Below, in pieces: positions 7,983-16,433 of a DNA stretch of 64,000 nucleotides (the first letter of the stretch is position 1; each line of letters starts with the position of its first letter). Source of the stretch: Flavobacterium psychraerolatum (GTDB lineage Bacteria > Bacteroidota > Bacteroidia > Flavobacteriales > Flavobacteriaceae); contig NZ_JAOQMX010000020.1 in assembly GCF_025960985.1 (NCBI RefSeq), positions 1 through 64,000 on the forward strand, read 5' to 3'. The position numbers and the translations under genes were made by a program. The notes below the pieces were generated by a model. It saw nothing but the letters and a program-made list of their open reading frames with translations, was not told the origin of the DNA and searched no databases.

Positions 7983-9632
7983 TTAGTTCTTATATCCCTT
8001 CAAGCTAGACTGCCATCCGCCATTGAACGTAACCATTAATTTCTTTACTAATTTTGGATTTTCCATTGCAATATTTGTAGTTTCTTGTGCATCCTTATCG
8101 TGATCATACAACTCAACAAACAACGGTTCTTTATCAGGAAAGCGTCTATCTTTCCATACTACCAAACGATATTGTGCTGTACGCATTGCGTACCCCATTA
8201 CAAAATCTTCAAAAACTTTACGATCCCATTTGTCCCCCATCTGGTTCTCAATATTAGTTTCGATTTTTTTAATTAAAGGTGCAAAAAACGAATTTCTAAA
8301 AGGAGGTGTAAACGGTCTTGCAGCCCACTCCCGCATTGCTGGATTTGGGAATAAACTAAATGCTGCTTCTTGCCATTTTTTTGATGGATTTTTCAACACT
8401 GGAACTATACTGTGTCCTTCCAAATGCTCAGGACGTTTAAGGCCTGCTAAATCACTTAAAGTTGGAAAAATATCAACCAATTCTACCAATGCATCTGATT
8501 TTTGTCCTTTTACTTTATCGGTTACACCAGGAGCTACCATTATAAAAGGGACACGTGTAGCCAGTTCATAATTGGTTGCTTTTCCCCAATATCCCATTTC
8601 TCCAAGGTTAAATCCATGGTCAGACCATAAAACTATAATCGTATTATCATATTCGCCAGAATCTTTCAATGCTTGTATCATTTTACCTACTTGTGCATCT
8701 ACGTAGCTGATACACGCATAATAACCATGACGCAATCTACGTTGCAACTCAGGTGAGAAAGGATCTGTTTTTGGAACATCTGCCCCTACTCTAACTTCTA
8801 ATGATTGTGACAATCCCATTGAAGCACCATTTGTTGGTGGGTTTACCTGGGTTGCAATTGGAATTTTATCTTCATCGTATAAATCCCAATATTTTTTTGG
8901 AGCGATCCAGTCCAAATGGGGTTTATGAAATCCTAAACCTAAAAACCAAGGTTTACTATCATTTTTAACCAAATCCTTAAGAGTCGCAATAGCGGCGTTG
9001 GTATTTTGACCGTCTTCGTATGCATCGTCTGGAACATCTGCACATTCTGTAACTGGACCTTTTGCAAGCCAGTTTTCACGAATCATTTTTTCGCCGTACT
9101 TGGCCTCTAGTTCTATTTTATTTTTCAAATACATTAACTGACTTTCTGGCAATGCATATCCTCCAGTAACCTCTTCAGATTCTCCGCTAGCTTTTACACG
9201 CACCGGTTTTCTGCTCCATGAGAGCGCATCATCTGTATATTTTCCGTGGAAAACTTTTCCAGTATAAACAGTTTCATAACCATTTTCACGAAAGTGTTGC
9301 GGAATGGTTTTGATACTTGGCACATTCAATCTGAAATCTTGAAATAAATCAATTACGTTGATTGTTTCTGGGCGTGCTCCCGTCATTACACTGGCGCGGG
9401 AAGGTCCACAAATGGCTTCCTGGCAGTAGGCACGGTTAAATAGTACACCAGATTTTGCCAAAGCATCTATATTTGGTGATAATACTACTGGAGAATCATA
9501 ACAACCTAAATCGGCACGAAGATCATCTACAGCAATAAAAAGAATATTGGGTTGTTTCTTTTTTTGCGAATGCACCGTTGTAGAGCATACAACAGTAGCC
9601 AAAAGAAAGCTAATAAAAATGCTGTTTTTCAT
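7983..9632 (-). CDS. Exported sulfatase (iduronate-2-sulfatase-like)
   Basis: A 549-residue protein with a signal peptide of about 22 residues ending near VHSQ. The mature domain opens NILFIAVDDLRADLGCYD, where Asp36 and Asp37 bind calcium. The motif C75-G-P-S-R79 is the formylglycine consensus, and the following ASVMTGARPETI is typical of iduronate-sulfatase-like enzymes. WSDHGFNLGEMGYWGK supplies further metal and sulfate contacts. It removes sulfate esters from polysaccharide or glycosaminoglycan-type substrates in the periplasm or outside the cell; the exact substrate cannot be read. Cys75 must be converted by an FGE, and an exported FGE is encoded at 2592-3740. No SusC/SusD or glycoside hydrolase gene is nearby. 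Confidence 0.93.
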   Translation of the reverse strand: MKNSIFISFLLATVVCSTTVHSQKKKQPNILFIAVDDLRADLGCYDSPVVLSPNIDALAKSGVLFNRAYCQEAICGPSRASVMTGARPETINVIDLFQDFRLNVPSIKTIPQHFRENGYETVYTGKVFHGKYTDDALSWSRKPVRVKASGESEEVTGGYALPESQLMYLKNKIELEAKYGEKMIRENWLAKGPVTECADVPDDAYEDGQNTNAAIATLKDLVKNDSKPWFLGLGFHKPHLDWIAPKKYWDLYDEDKIPIATQVNPPTNGASMGLSQSLEVRVGADVPKTDPFSPELQRRLRHGYYACISYVDAQVGKMIQALKDSGEYDNTIIVLWSDHGFNLGEMGYWGKATNYELATRVPFIMVAPGVTDKVKGQKSDALVELVDIFPTLSDLAGLKRPEHLEGHSIVPVLKNPSKKWQEAAFSLFPNPAMREWAARPFTPPFRNSFFAPLIKKIETNIENQMGDKWDRKVFEDFVMGYAMRTAQYRLVVWKDRRFPDKEPLFVELYDHDKDAQETTNIAMENPKLVKKLMVTFNGGWQSSLKGYKN

Positions 9633-9941
9633 TTATTTTAAATTTTTAATTGCTTTTGACCTTTATACAAATATCAAAAAGGAATATCCTTGAACTTACA
9701 AAGTAGTAAAAAATTTAGATAGATTTATTGCTTTAAATTACCAATTAATGTTCCTAATTTACCCAATGCCCTAAATTGTAATTTTATTCTTGAGGATAGT
9801 TGCAAAAAAGGTAATAAAAATTCCTTGTAGCCCTGATAGAAGCGGTATCCTTTACTTTTTTCTTTAAAAAAGTAAAGATATAGCGGATAGCAGGACGGTA
9901 TTTACAAATTGTAAGCAATTTTTCTGCTCCTAAAAAACGTT
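9633..9941. other. Intergenic, holds a structured repeat
   Basis: About 310 bases between two minus-strand genes. The right two thirds is copy 1 of the three-copy hairpin element (9828-9936). No coding frame is seen. Confidence 0.6.
9828..9936 (+). repeat. Structured intergenic element, copy 1
   Basis: Left box TAGCCCTGATAGAAGCGGTA, then the hairpin CTTTACTTTTTT/AAAAAAGTAAAG, then ATATAGCGGATAGCAGG, an AT-rich spacer and the tail TTCTGCTCCTAA. Copies at 24135-24250 and, on the minus strand, at 21776-21911 share the boxes but not the stem sequence. It may be a small RNA or a dispersed repeat. Confidence 0.75.
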
Positions 9942-10643
9942 TTAATGGCAATTGGCTTGTGCCTGAACGAATAAACTAATATTGGTTGGAGAAACATAGG
10001 GAATACCGAGTCCTAATCCACGTAGAATAAAAAGAACGGCGATGAGGATAGCAACGTAGGGGATAACTTTTTGGATTTTATTTCGAATGGGAAGCGTAAG
10101 AAAAGAGTTGATATAGACCACAACGCTCATCATAGGTACTGTGCCTAGGCCAAAAAGCAACATATAAATGACTCCTAAACTGGCCGATTGCATGGCAATG
10201 GCACCAAATAAAGCGACATAAACCATACCGCAGGGTAAGAATCCGTTGAGTAACCCTATAGTAAATAATGAGGTGTAACTTTTGTTTTTGAATTGTTGTC
10301 CTAATTTGGTTTTTATACCCGAAATAATTCGATATACTGGTTTTGAAAAATTGTATTTCGCTAGTTTTTTCTCAGGAATAAGTACTACCAAAATCATGGA
10401 TATACCAATAAAAATAGATAATTTTTGCTGAAAACCGGCTATAAAAAGTCCGCGACCTAAGATTCCGAATAGTAAACCTATAGATCCGTAGGCAGTTAAA
10501 CGCCCTAAATGATAGGTTAGGATTTGAATTGTTTTTTTGGTAGGATTATTTCGGTCTACAGGAAGCATCATCGCAATAGGACCACACATCCCAATGCAAT
10601 GAAAACTACTAATTAAACCGAATAGAAATGCTGTATATAACAT
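9942..10643 (-). CDS. TauE/SafE- or DsbD-like membrane protein of the cco operon
   Basis: A 233-residue integral membrane protein with about six helices. It starts with FGLISSFHCIGMCGPIAMM, whose GMCGP motif is characteristic of the family annotated as sulfite exporter TauE/SafE or UreH/DsbD-like transmembrane domain. It is the last gene of the minus-strand cco cluster, 57 bases behind ccoH. The family commonly sits in this place in Bacteroidota. A role in copper or thiol handling during oxidase assembly is an inference from that context; the cysteine and histidines of HCIGMCG would suit it. True sulfite export is not supported by anything here. Confidence 0.8.
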   Translation of the reverse strand: MLYTAFLFGLISSFHCIGMCGPIAMMLPVDRNNPTKKTIQILTYHLGRLTAYGSIGLLFGILGRGLFIAGFQQKLSIFIGISMILVVLIPEKKLAKYNFSKPVYRIISGIKTKLGQQFKNKSYTSLFTIGLLNGFLPCGMVYVALFGAIAMQSASLGVIYMLLFGLGTVPMMSVVVYINSFLTLPIRNKIQKVIPYVAILIAVLFILRGLGLGIPYVSPTNISLFVQAQANCH

Positions 10644-10700
10644 GTTTTAAAAATCAATTTAAAGCTTTGTGTTATTGTAACTAAAAATTCATAACACTTT

Positions 10701-11201
10701 TTAAAGATATAATGTTTCCTTTGACAAATACAACTTTCCATCGTATTGCCATTCCATAATAATGTCCCAACGACCGTCCACCAATTTTAATTTAGGTATG
10801 AGTAAAGTTGGATTAGATTCTGAAAACGAAATAGGAATTTCGAAGTCAAACTTCTTGTTAGACGGTCTGTAGAGGGACACTTTTCCTTTTATTTTTGCTT
10901 GCTCAAATTCAGCTGGAAAAGCTACAGTAATTCCTTTTGTAGATTCTGTGAAAGTGGGTTTGTTTTTTAAATCGTGGGCATTTTGGACGCGCTTCATTTC
11001 GTCTTGAAAATGAGAATCGTGTTTATAATATTCTTCAACGACTAACTCATTATCATATTTTGAATTTGTTTGTACTTTGATCACAAAGTACAATATAAAA
11101 CTCATGAATAAGGCAATGGCAATAACGATTGCAGTTCCCCAATTGATTTTAAAACGGGAACGCGAAACATCATTTGTTGTGGTTGTATTATCGTTTTTCA
11201 T
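10701..11201 (-). CDS. ccoH: FixH/CcoH, cbb3 oxidase assembly protein
   Basis: A 166-residue protein with a cytoplasmic N-terminus, one membrane helix at about residues 23-42 (GTAIVIAIALFMSFILYFVI) and a periplasmic FixH domain containing YYKHDSHFQDEMKRVQNA. FixH/CcoH stabilises the assembling cbb3 oxidase and is thought to act with the copper ATPase CcoI. It lies between ccoG (83 bases) and the TauE-like gene (57 bases) in the same orientation, so it belongs to the operon driven from the promoter at 16329-16377. Confidence 0.9.
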   Translation of the reverse strand: MKNDNTTTTNDVSRSRFKINWGTAIVIAIALFMSFILYFVIKVQTNSKYDNELVVEEYYKHDSHFQDEMKRVQNAHDLKNKPTFTESTKGITVAFPAEFEQAKIKGKVSLYRPSNKKFDFEIPISFSESNPTLLIPKLKLVDGRWDIIMEWQYDGKLYLSKETLYL

Positions 11202-11284
11202 GCGTTTTATATTTAATATTTTTATGTTCTTTTATCGAAAGTTAATCTATCAATCTGCTATTATCCCCCTTCGGGGTTTCTGGA

Positions 11285-12703
11285 TTAATCAAAACTTCTA
11301 GGGCTTAAAAAACTAGTTGTAGCTGTTTCTATTTTATGATTACCCTCAAAGACTTCTATTTTCAAGTTGGTTCGGTCTTTTTCGAGTAAATACTGATTGA
11401 TTTCTATAAATAATGTTCCGCTACTCATACCTTGTTTGGGTACTTTGAATTCCTTTTTCCCTACAATATTTAATTTACCTTTGATTCCTACCAATTCAAA
11501 ATGAACATCTTTAAAATCATTATTGGTTTTATTTATAATTTTGAAAGTATAAATGTTACTTATATTTTCACCTTTATGTTGAAATAATTGTCCTGGTAAT
11601 CGTAATATTGTTGCCTCAACATCGTTTCTTAAAAATAATAACCCTACTAAAACTCCGATTAGAATTCCAAGAATAGCAGTGTATCCCTTCATTCTCGCTG
11701 TAAATTTAAACGGTGCTTTTTTCTCGATCTCATCTTCAGATGCATAGCGAATCAATCCTTTTGGCAATCCTACACTTTCCATAATAACATCACACTCATC
11801 AATACAAGCAGTACAATTGACACATTCTAGTTGTGTTCCGTTTCGAATATCAATTCCGGTAGGACAAACATTCACACATTGTTTGCAATCAATGCAGTCT
11901 CCTTTTCCACTTTCTTCTCTATTTTCTTTTTTATTGAATTTGGCTCTACCTTCTTCTTTTTCACCGCGAACAAAATCGTACGCAACGTTAATAGATTTAT
12001 TGTCTAATAAAACACCTTGTAAACGGCCATAAGGACACGCTATAATACAAACTTGCTCTCTAAACCAAACGAAAATAAAATAAAATACACCTGTAAAAAT
12101 TGATAATGAAATCAAAGTACTAACGTGCTCCAATGGACCATCCTCAATCATTTGAAACAATTCATCACTACCTATAACATAAGCCAAAAATACATTGGCA
12201 ATGGCAAAGGAAATAATTAGAAATATAGACCATTTAAGTCCTTTTTTCTTGATTTTTTCAGTATTCCATTCTTGTTTTTGAAGTCGGATTTGTGCTCCTC
12301 TGTCGCCTTCAATCCAATATTCGATACGTCTGAAAACCATTTCGAGAAAGATGGTCTGCGGACAGATCCATCCACAAAATATTCGCCCAAAAATAACCGT
12401 AAACAAAATCACAAATACCACTCCCACAATCATAAACAAGACAAATATGTAAAAATCTTGTGGCCAAAATGGAAATCCAAAAATATTGAAACGACGTTCC
12501 AATATATTAAACAACATGAATTGATTGCCATTAATTTTTATAAAAGGATTGGCTACCAATATTATCAATAGAAAATAGCTCACCCATTTACGGTAATCAT
12601 AAAACTTACCCGACGGTTTTTTAGGGAAAATATATTTTCTTTTTCCTTGATCATCAATAGTACCGATGGTATCTCTAAACGCTTCGTTGGGTAAGTTTGA
12701 CAT
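11285..12703 (-). CDS. ccoG: CcoG/RdxA-type iron-sulfur membrane protein
   Basis: A 472-residue protein of the cco assembly set. Membrane helices lie at about 40-60, 85-110, 160-180 and 195-215 and again near 340-360. FCGWICPQT and CIIACPYGRLQG are the conserved membrane-domain cysteine motifs. CIDCKQCVNVCPTG and CVNCTACIDECD near 270-305 are two [4Fe-4S] ferredoxin motifs. A C-terminal Ig-like domain follows. The family is credited with reducing copper for insertion into CcoN. It begins 24 bases behind ccoP, so it is co-transcribed. Confidence 0.94.
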   Translation of the reverse strand: MSNLPNEAFRDTIGTIDDQGKRKYIFPKKPSGKFYDYRKWVSYFLLIILVANPFIKINGNQFMLFNILERRFNIFGFPFWPQDFYIFVLFMIVGVVFVILFTVIFGRIFCGWICPQTIFLEMVFRRIEYWIEGDRGAQIRLQKQEWNTEKIKKKGLKWSIFLIISFAIANVFLAYVIGSDELFQMIEDGPLEHVSTLISLSIFTGVFYFIFVWFREQVCIIACPYGRLQGVLLDNKSINVAYDFVRGEKEEGRAKFNKKENREESGKGDCIDCKQCVNVCPTGIDIRNGTQLECVNCTACIDECDVIMESVGLPKGLIRYASEDEIEKKAPFKFTARMKGYTAILGILIGVLVGLLFLRNDVEATILRLPGQLFQHKGENISNIYTFKIINKTNNDFKDVHFELVGIKGKLNIVGKKEFKVPKQGMSSGTLFIEINQYLLEKDRTNLKIEVFEGNHKIETATTSFLSPRSFD

Positions 12704-12726
12704 TGTATAAGGTATTTATTTCAATA

Positions 12727-13635
12727 TTATTTTGCTGCGGGTGTAGCGGGTGCATCATCTTCTACCCAAACTTCTCCATCAGGAGCTTTAGGATCTATAG
12801 GATTACTACCTTTAAGAGACAGTACATAACTGGCTACTTTTTGAATTTCTTTTGGTTTTAAGGTACCTTTCCAGGCTATCATCCCTTTTCCATCACGACC
12901 ACCATTGGTAATGGTGTGGAAAAGATTCTTGATTCCGCCACCCAAAATCCAACGATCATCTGTCAAGTTAGGTCCGATTTGCCCTCCTGCATCTGCTCTA
13001 TGGCAGGCAGCACAGTTGGTAGTGAAAATAGTTTTACCAATCGCTAAATCTGCTGGATCTGTCAACAAAGTCACAGTCTTTTCGTCCATCATATCAGGAG
13101 CTGTTTTCATGTATTCTGCAACATCAATTTTGGCTTGAGCCAATTCTTTTTGTAATTCCATTTCTTGATTATCTCCACCCATTATTTGAAAACGAACAAA
13201 ATATACAGCTGCAAAAACAATACTTGCATAGAATAAATATACCCACCATGGTGGTAAATTATTATCTAATTCTTTGATACCATCATAGTCATGATCCAAA
13301 ACAATATCCTCCTCATTATCAATTGATTCGGTACGAGTTAATTTTTGCATCATGTTTTTGTACCATTCTCTATCTTTTATAGATAACTGATCTTCTATCG
13401 CTAGATTTGTTTTTTCTTCATCAGAAAGCAAATTATAGGTAATATTATTAATAGCACTGATCGTGATCTCGATAGCTATTAAAAGAAACAAAAAGAAAAA
13501 TAAAAATACAGAGACTATGGGGAATTTTATAAATGCAGGACGGTCACCCGAGTCTATAAAAAATTCCATCGCACCAAAAATCAAAAAGAAAGTTATAAGT
13601 ACTCTTAGATAGTTAGGAATTATTTTTTTCATCAT
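12727..13635 (-). CDS. ccoP: cbb3 oxidase subunit CcoP, single haem c
   Basis: A 302-residue subunit that passes electrons to the oxidase. Three hydrophobic segments are visible (about 10-26, 40-60, 130-148). The LPPWWVYLFYASIVFAAVYF segment is the CcoP anchor. One cytochrome c domain follows with C208-A-A-C211-H212 and a later GMIAWKGTLKP stretch whose Met is the likely axial ligand. Proteobacterial CcoP has two CxxCH motifs, while only one is present here. The extra N-terminal helix pair is a Bacteroidota form. It sits 15 bases behind ccoQ and 23 before ccoG. Confidence 0.94.
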   Translation of the reverse strand: MMKKIIPNYLRVLITFFLIFGAMEFFIDSGDRPAFIKFPIVSVFLFFFLFLLIAIEITISAINNITYNLLSDEEKTNLAIEDQLSIKDREWYKNMMQKLTRTESIDNEEDIVLDHDYDGIKELDNNLPPWWVYLFYASIVFAAVYFVRFQIMGGDNQEMELQKELAQAKIDVAEYMKTAPDMMDEKTVTLLTDPADLAIGKTIFTTNCAACHRADAGGQIGPNLTDDRWILGGGIKNLFHTITNGGRDGKGMIAWKGTLKPKEIQKVASYVLSLKGSNPIDPKAPDGEVWVEDDAPATPAAK

Positions 13636-13650
13636 ATTTAATTTTTGAAA

Positions 13651-13830
13651 TTATTTTATTATTTTATCGTCCAGCGGCATTTGACTCAACTCCTCTATCC
13701 TTTCTTTTTTATATGAAAACACCCAAAAGGCTAATCCAACAAAGAAGAAAAAGAAAATTAGTAGCGATAAGATGGGGTAAATTGATACCCCATTTATCGT
13801 TTCCATATTGTGTTTGATTTGTTCGAACAT
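13651..13830 (-). CDS. ccoQ: Small cbb3 oxidase subunit CcoQ
   Basis: A 59-residue frame: MFEQIKHNMETINGVSIYP, then a single hydrophobic helix (LLIFFFFFVGLAFWVF), then a charged tail ending DDKIIK. Size, single helix, tail charge and position between ccoNO and ccoP are those of CcoQ/FixQ, which stabilises the oxidase complex. Start ATG is at 13828-13830 and stop TAA at 13651-13653. Both spacings (108 bases behind ccoNO, 15 before ccoP) fit the operon. Confidence 0.88.
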   Translation of the reverse strand: MFEQIKHNMETINGVSIYPILSLLIFFFFFVGLAFWVFSYKKERIEELSQMPLDDKIIK

Positions 13831-13938
13831 ATTTTTTGTTTTAGTTTCTGAGCTACTGAGTCTCTAAGATTCTAAGTGAATTCGATAAGCTATTACTTAA
13901 CGACCTAAAATCTTAGCAACTTAGTAACTTCAAAAAAA

Positions 13939-16116
13939 TTATTCTTTAACTTTTATATCGGTACCTAATCTTTGTATGTAAGCAATAAGCGCTACAATCT
14001 CTCTTTCATTCATTGGAACAAATTTTTCACCTCTAGCAGCTGCTTTCTTTTTACTTTCATCATAACTTTTCACAAAGTCAGGATCATTTTTCAAGTTCTC
14101 TTCAATTTGAAGCGCTTGTGTTCTTAAATCTTTAAGACCATTTGCTACTTCTGCTTTAGAATAAGGTACTCCTAGAGAAACCATTGCTTCCATTTTCTTT
14201 TGAGTTAAAGAGATATCCATTGGTTTGTTGTCAAACAACCATTTGTATCCTGGCATAATTGAACCCGCAGATATACTTTGTGGACTCCAAAAATGGTTAA
14301 AATGCCAGTTGTCATTATACTTACCACCTACTCTAAGTAAATCTGGTCCTGTACGTTTTGAACCCCATAAAAATGGATGATCATAAACAAATTCACCCGC
14401 TTTGGACTGTGGTCCATAACGTTCTACCTCAGAACGGAAAGGTCTTACCATTTGAGAGTGACAACCCACACAACCTTCACGAATATATAAATCTCGTCCT
14501 TCTAGTTCTAGTGGAGTATATGGTTTTACACTTGCTATTGTAGGGATATTTGATTTTATCATTAACGTTGGAACGATTTGTATCACACCACCAATTAAAA
14601 TAGCTAAAGTTGCCAAAATCGTCAATTGAATAGGTTTTCTTTCTAACCAAGGGTGAAATTTTTCTCCTTTAACTCTTCCTTTGCTCATTCTGACCAAAGC
14701 AGGAGCTTCGGCCAATTCATCCTCAATAGATTCACCGTGTCTTACAGTTTGGATAATGTTATACACTAATACAAACATTCCAATTAAATATAGTGTTCCT
14801 CCAACAGCACGCATCAAATACATCGGCATAATTTGAGTTACTGTTTCCAGGAAGTTACCGTAAGTTAAAGTTCCATCTGGATTAAATTGTTTCCACATTG
14901 AAGCTTGCAAAAAACCTGCAACATACATTGGAAGACAGTACAAAATAATTCCTAGCGTTCCGATCCAAAAATGGAAATTTGCTAATTTTAAAGAATATAA
15001 TTTGCTTTTTGTCATTCTTGGTATCAACCAATAAATCATACCAAAAGTCATGAAACCGTTCCATGCCAATGTACCTACATGAACGTGTGCAATAATCCAG
15101 TCGGTAAAATGCGCTATTGCATTCACGTTTTTAAGAGATAACATCGGTCCTTCAAAAGTAGCCATACCATAACCTGTAATCGCTACAACAAAGAATTTCA
15201 AAACTGGTTCTGTACGTACCTTATCCCAAGCACCACGCAAGGTTAACAATCCATTAATCATACCTCCCCAAGAAGGAGCCAATAACATGATTGAGAAAGC
15301 AACTCCTAGATTCTGAGCCCAGTTTGGCAAAGCAGAATATAATAAATGGTGTGGTCCAGCCCAGATGTATATAAAAATCAAAGACCAAAAGTGAACAATT
15401 GATAACCTATAAGAATATACCGGACGATTGGCAGCCTTAGGAACGTAGTAATACATTAATCCTAAAAAGGGAGTAGTCAAGAAAAAGGCTACAGCATTGT
15501 GACCATACCACCACTGTACTAAAGCATCTTGTACTCCTGCATATACAGAATAACTCTTCCAAGCTGAAACAGGTAATTCAAGATTATTAAAAATATGCAA
15601 TACAGCTATCGTTACAAAAGTGGCCAAGTAAAACCAGATTGCAACATATAAATGACGCTCTCTACGTTTAATCATCGTTCCGATCATATTGATTCCCATA
15701 ACTACCCAAATTATAGTTATTGCAATATCAATAGGCCATTCTAATTCGGCATATTCTTTTGAGCTACTATATCCAAGTGGTAATGTGATCGCAGCTGCTA
15801 GAATTATTGCTTGCCATCCCCAGAAATGAAGATTACTTAAAAAATCACTATACATCCTTGCTTTTAGTAAACGTTGCATAGAATAATACATTCCTGCAAA
15901 AAAAGCATTTCCTACAAAGGCAAAAATAACGGCATTAGTATGTAAAGGTCTTAACCTACCATAACTTAACCAGGCAATACCATCAGTCAAGTTTGGAAAA
16001 AGATAAAAGAAGGCTACCAAAAGCCCTACTGACATTCCAACTACACCAAAAATGATAGTGGCGTAAATGAATTTCTTTACAATTTTGTTATCGTAATAAA
16101 ATTGTTGCATTTCCAT
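13939..16116 (-). CDS. ccoNO: Fused cbb3 oxidase subunits CcoN-CcoO
   Basis: A 725-residue fusion. The first about 480 residues are the catalytic CcoN subunit with about twelve membrane helices. WWYGHNAVAFF and AGPHHLLYSA hold the copper-B histidines, and DWIIAHVHVGTLAWNG the haem b/b3 histidines. The last about 220 residues are CcoO, a membrane-anchored cytochrome c with CVGCHSQMVRPF. The complex reduces oxygen to water with high affinity and pumps protons. Separate ccoN and ccoO genes are usual in Proteobacteria; the fusion is usual in Bacteroidota. It begins 2 bases behind the stop of ccoS, so it is translated from the same transcript. Confidence 0.97.
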   Translation of the reverse strand: MEMQQFYYDNKIVKKFIYATIIFGVVGMSVGLLVAFFYLFPNLTDGIAWLSYGRLRPLHTNAVIFAFVGNAFFAGMYYSMQRLLKARMYSDFLSNLHFWGWQAIILAAAITLPLGYSSSKEYAELEWPIDIAITIIWVVMGINMIGTMIKRRERHLYVAIWFYLATFVTIAVLHIFNNLELPVSAWKSYSVYAGVQDALVQWWYGHNAVAFFLTTPFLGLMYYYVPKAANRPVYSYRLSIVHFWSLIFIYIWAGPHHLLYSALPNWAQNLGVAFSIMLLAPSWGGMINGLLTLRGAWDKVRTEPVLKFFVVAITGYGMATFEGPMLSLKNVNAIAHFTDWIIAHVHVGTLAWNGFMTFGMIYWLIPRMTKSKLYSLKLANFHFWIGTLGIILYCLPMYVAGFLQASMWKQFNPDGTLTYGNFLETVTQIMPMYLMRAVGGTLYLIGMFVLVYNIIQTVRHGESIEDELAEAPALVRMSKGRVKGEKFHPWLERKPIQLTILATLAILIGGVIQIVPTLMIKSNIPTIASVKPYTPLELEGRDLYIREGCVGCHSQMVRPFRSEVERYGPQSKAGEFVYDHPFLWGSKRTGPDLLRVGGKYNDNWHFNHFWSPQSISAGSIMPGYKWLFDNKPMDISLTQKKMEAMVSLGVPYSKAEVANGLKDLRTQALQIEENLKNDPDFVKSYDESKKKAAARGEKFVPMNEREIVALIAYIQRLGTDIKVKE

Positions 16117-16118
16117 AA

Positions 16119-16310
16119 TTAATTTTGTTTTTCTTCTGTTATTTGTTTTGATTTTGGATTTTCAACTTTCAATTCATCGTCAAAAAGCATTCTGACGGAA
16201 GGCGTATAATCATCATCATACTGACCTGTTTTTACTGCCCGTATAAACGCAATAAAAAAGCCTATAGCAATAATTATACTGATGGGGATTAATATATATA
16301 TGACACTCAT
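16119..16310 (-). CDS. ccoS: cbb3 oxidase assembly protein CcoS
   Basis: A 63-residue protein with one N-terminal membrane helix (IYILIPISIIIAIGFFIAFI), then GQYDDDYTPSVRMLFDDE, the conserved CcoS stretch with D-D-x-x-x-P and L-F-D-D. CcoS is needed for cofactor insertion into the oxidase. It is the first gene behind the regulated promoter at 16329-16377 and is followed after 2 bases by ccoNO. Confidence 0.93.
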   Translation of the reverse strand: MSVIYILIPISIIIAIGFFIAFIRAVKTGQYDDDYTPSVRMLFDDELKVENPKSKQITEEKQN

Positions 16311-16328
16311 ACCTTAAATTTGTGTTAA

Positions 16329-16377
16329 CAAAATTATACTTTGTACTTGGGGCAAACCATGACATTTATCATGGTTT
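16329..16377 (-). promoter_or_regulatory. Fnr-type operator and promoter of the ccoS-ccoNO operon
   Basis: AAACCATGA-N6-TCATGGTTT (16354-16377) is a perfect palindrome with 9-bp arms around the core ATGACATTTATCAT (16359-16372). On the minus strand a perfect -7 box TAATTTTG lies at 16329-16336. The centres are 33 bp apart, the same as at hemN. The predicted leader before ccoS is about 14 bases. Confidence 0.85.
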
Positions 16378-16433
16378 GAAAAAAGAAAATCATATTTCCT
16401 TTTTTTTTATTTATTTCATTATTTGAAATAGTG

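Noticed and set aside
9942..10643. Sulfite exporter as the literal function
   Set aside because: The family name is inherited from distant relatives; position in the cco operon and the HCIGMCGP motif point to oxidase assembly instead.
13840..13938. Possible extra gene or promoter between ccoNO and ccoQ
   Set aside because: The 108 bases contain only self-complementary CTAAGATTCTAAG-like sequence; no frame or TAnnTTTG box in the right direction was found.
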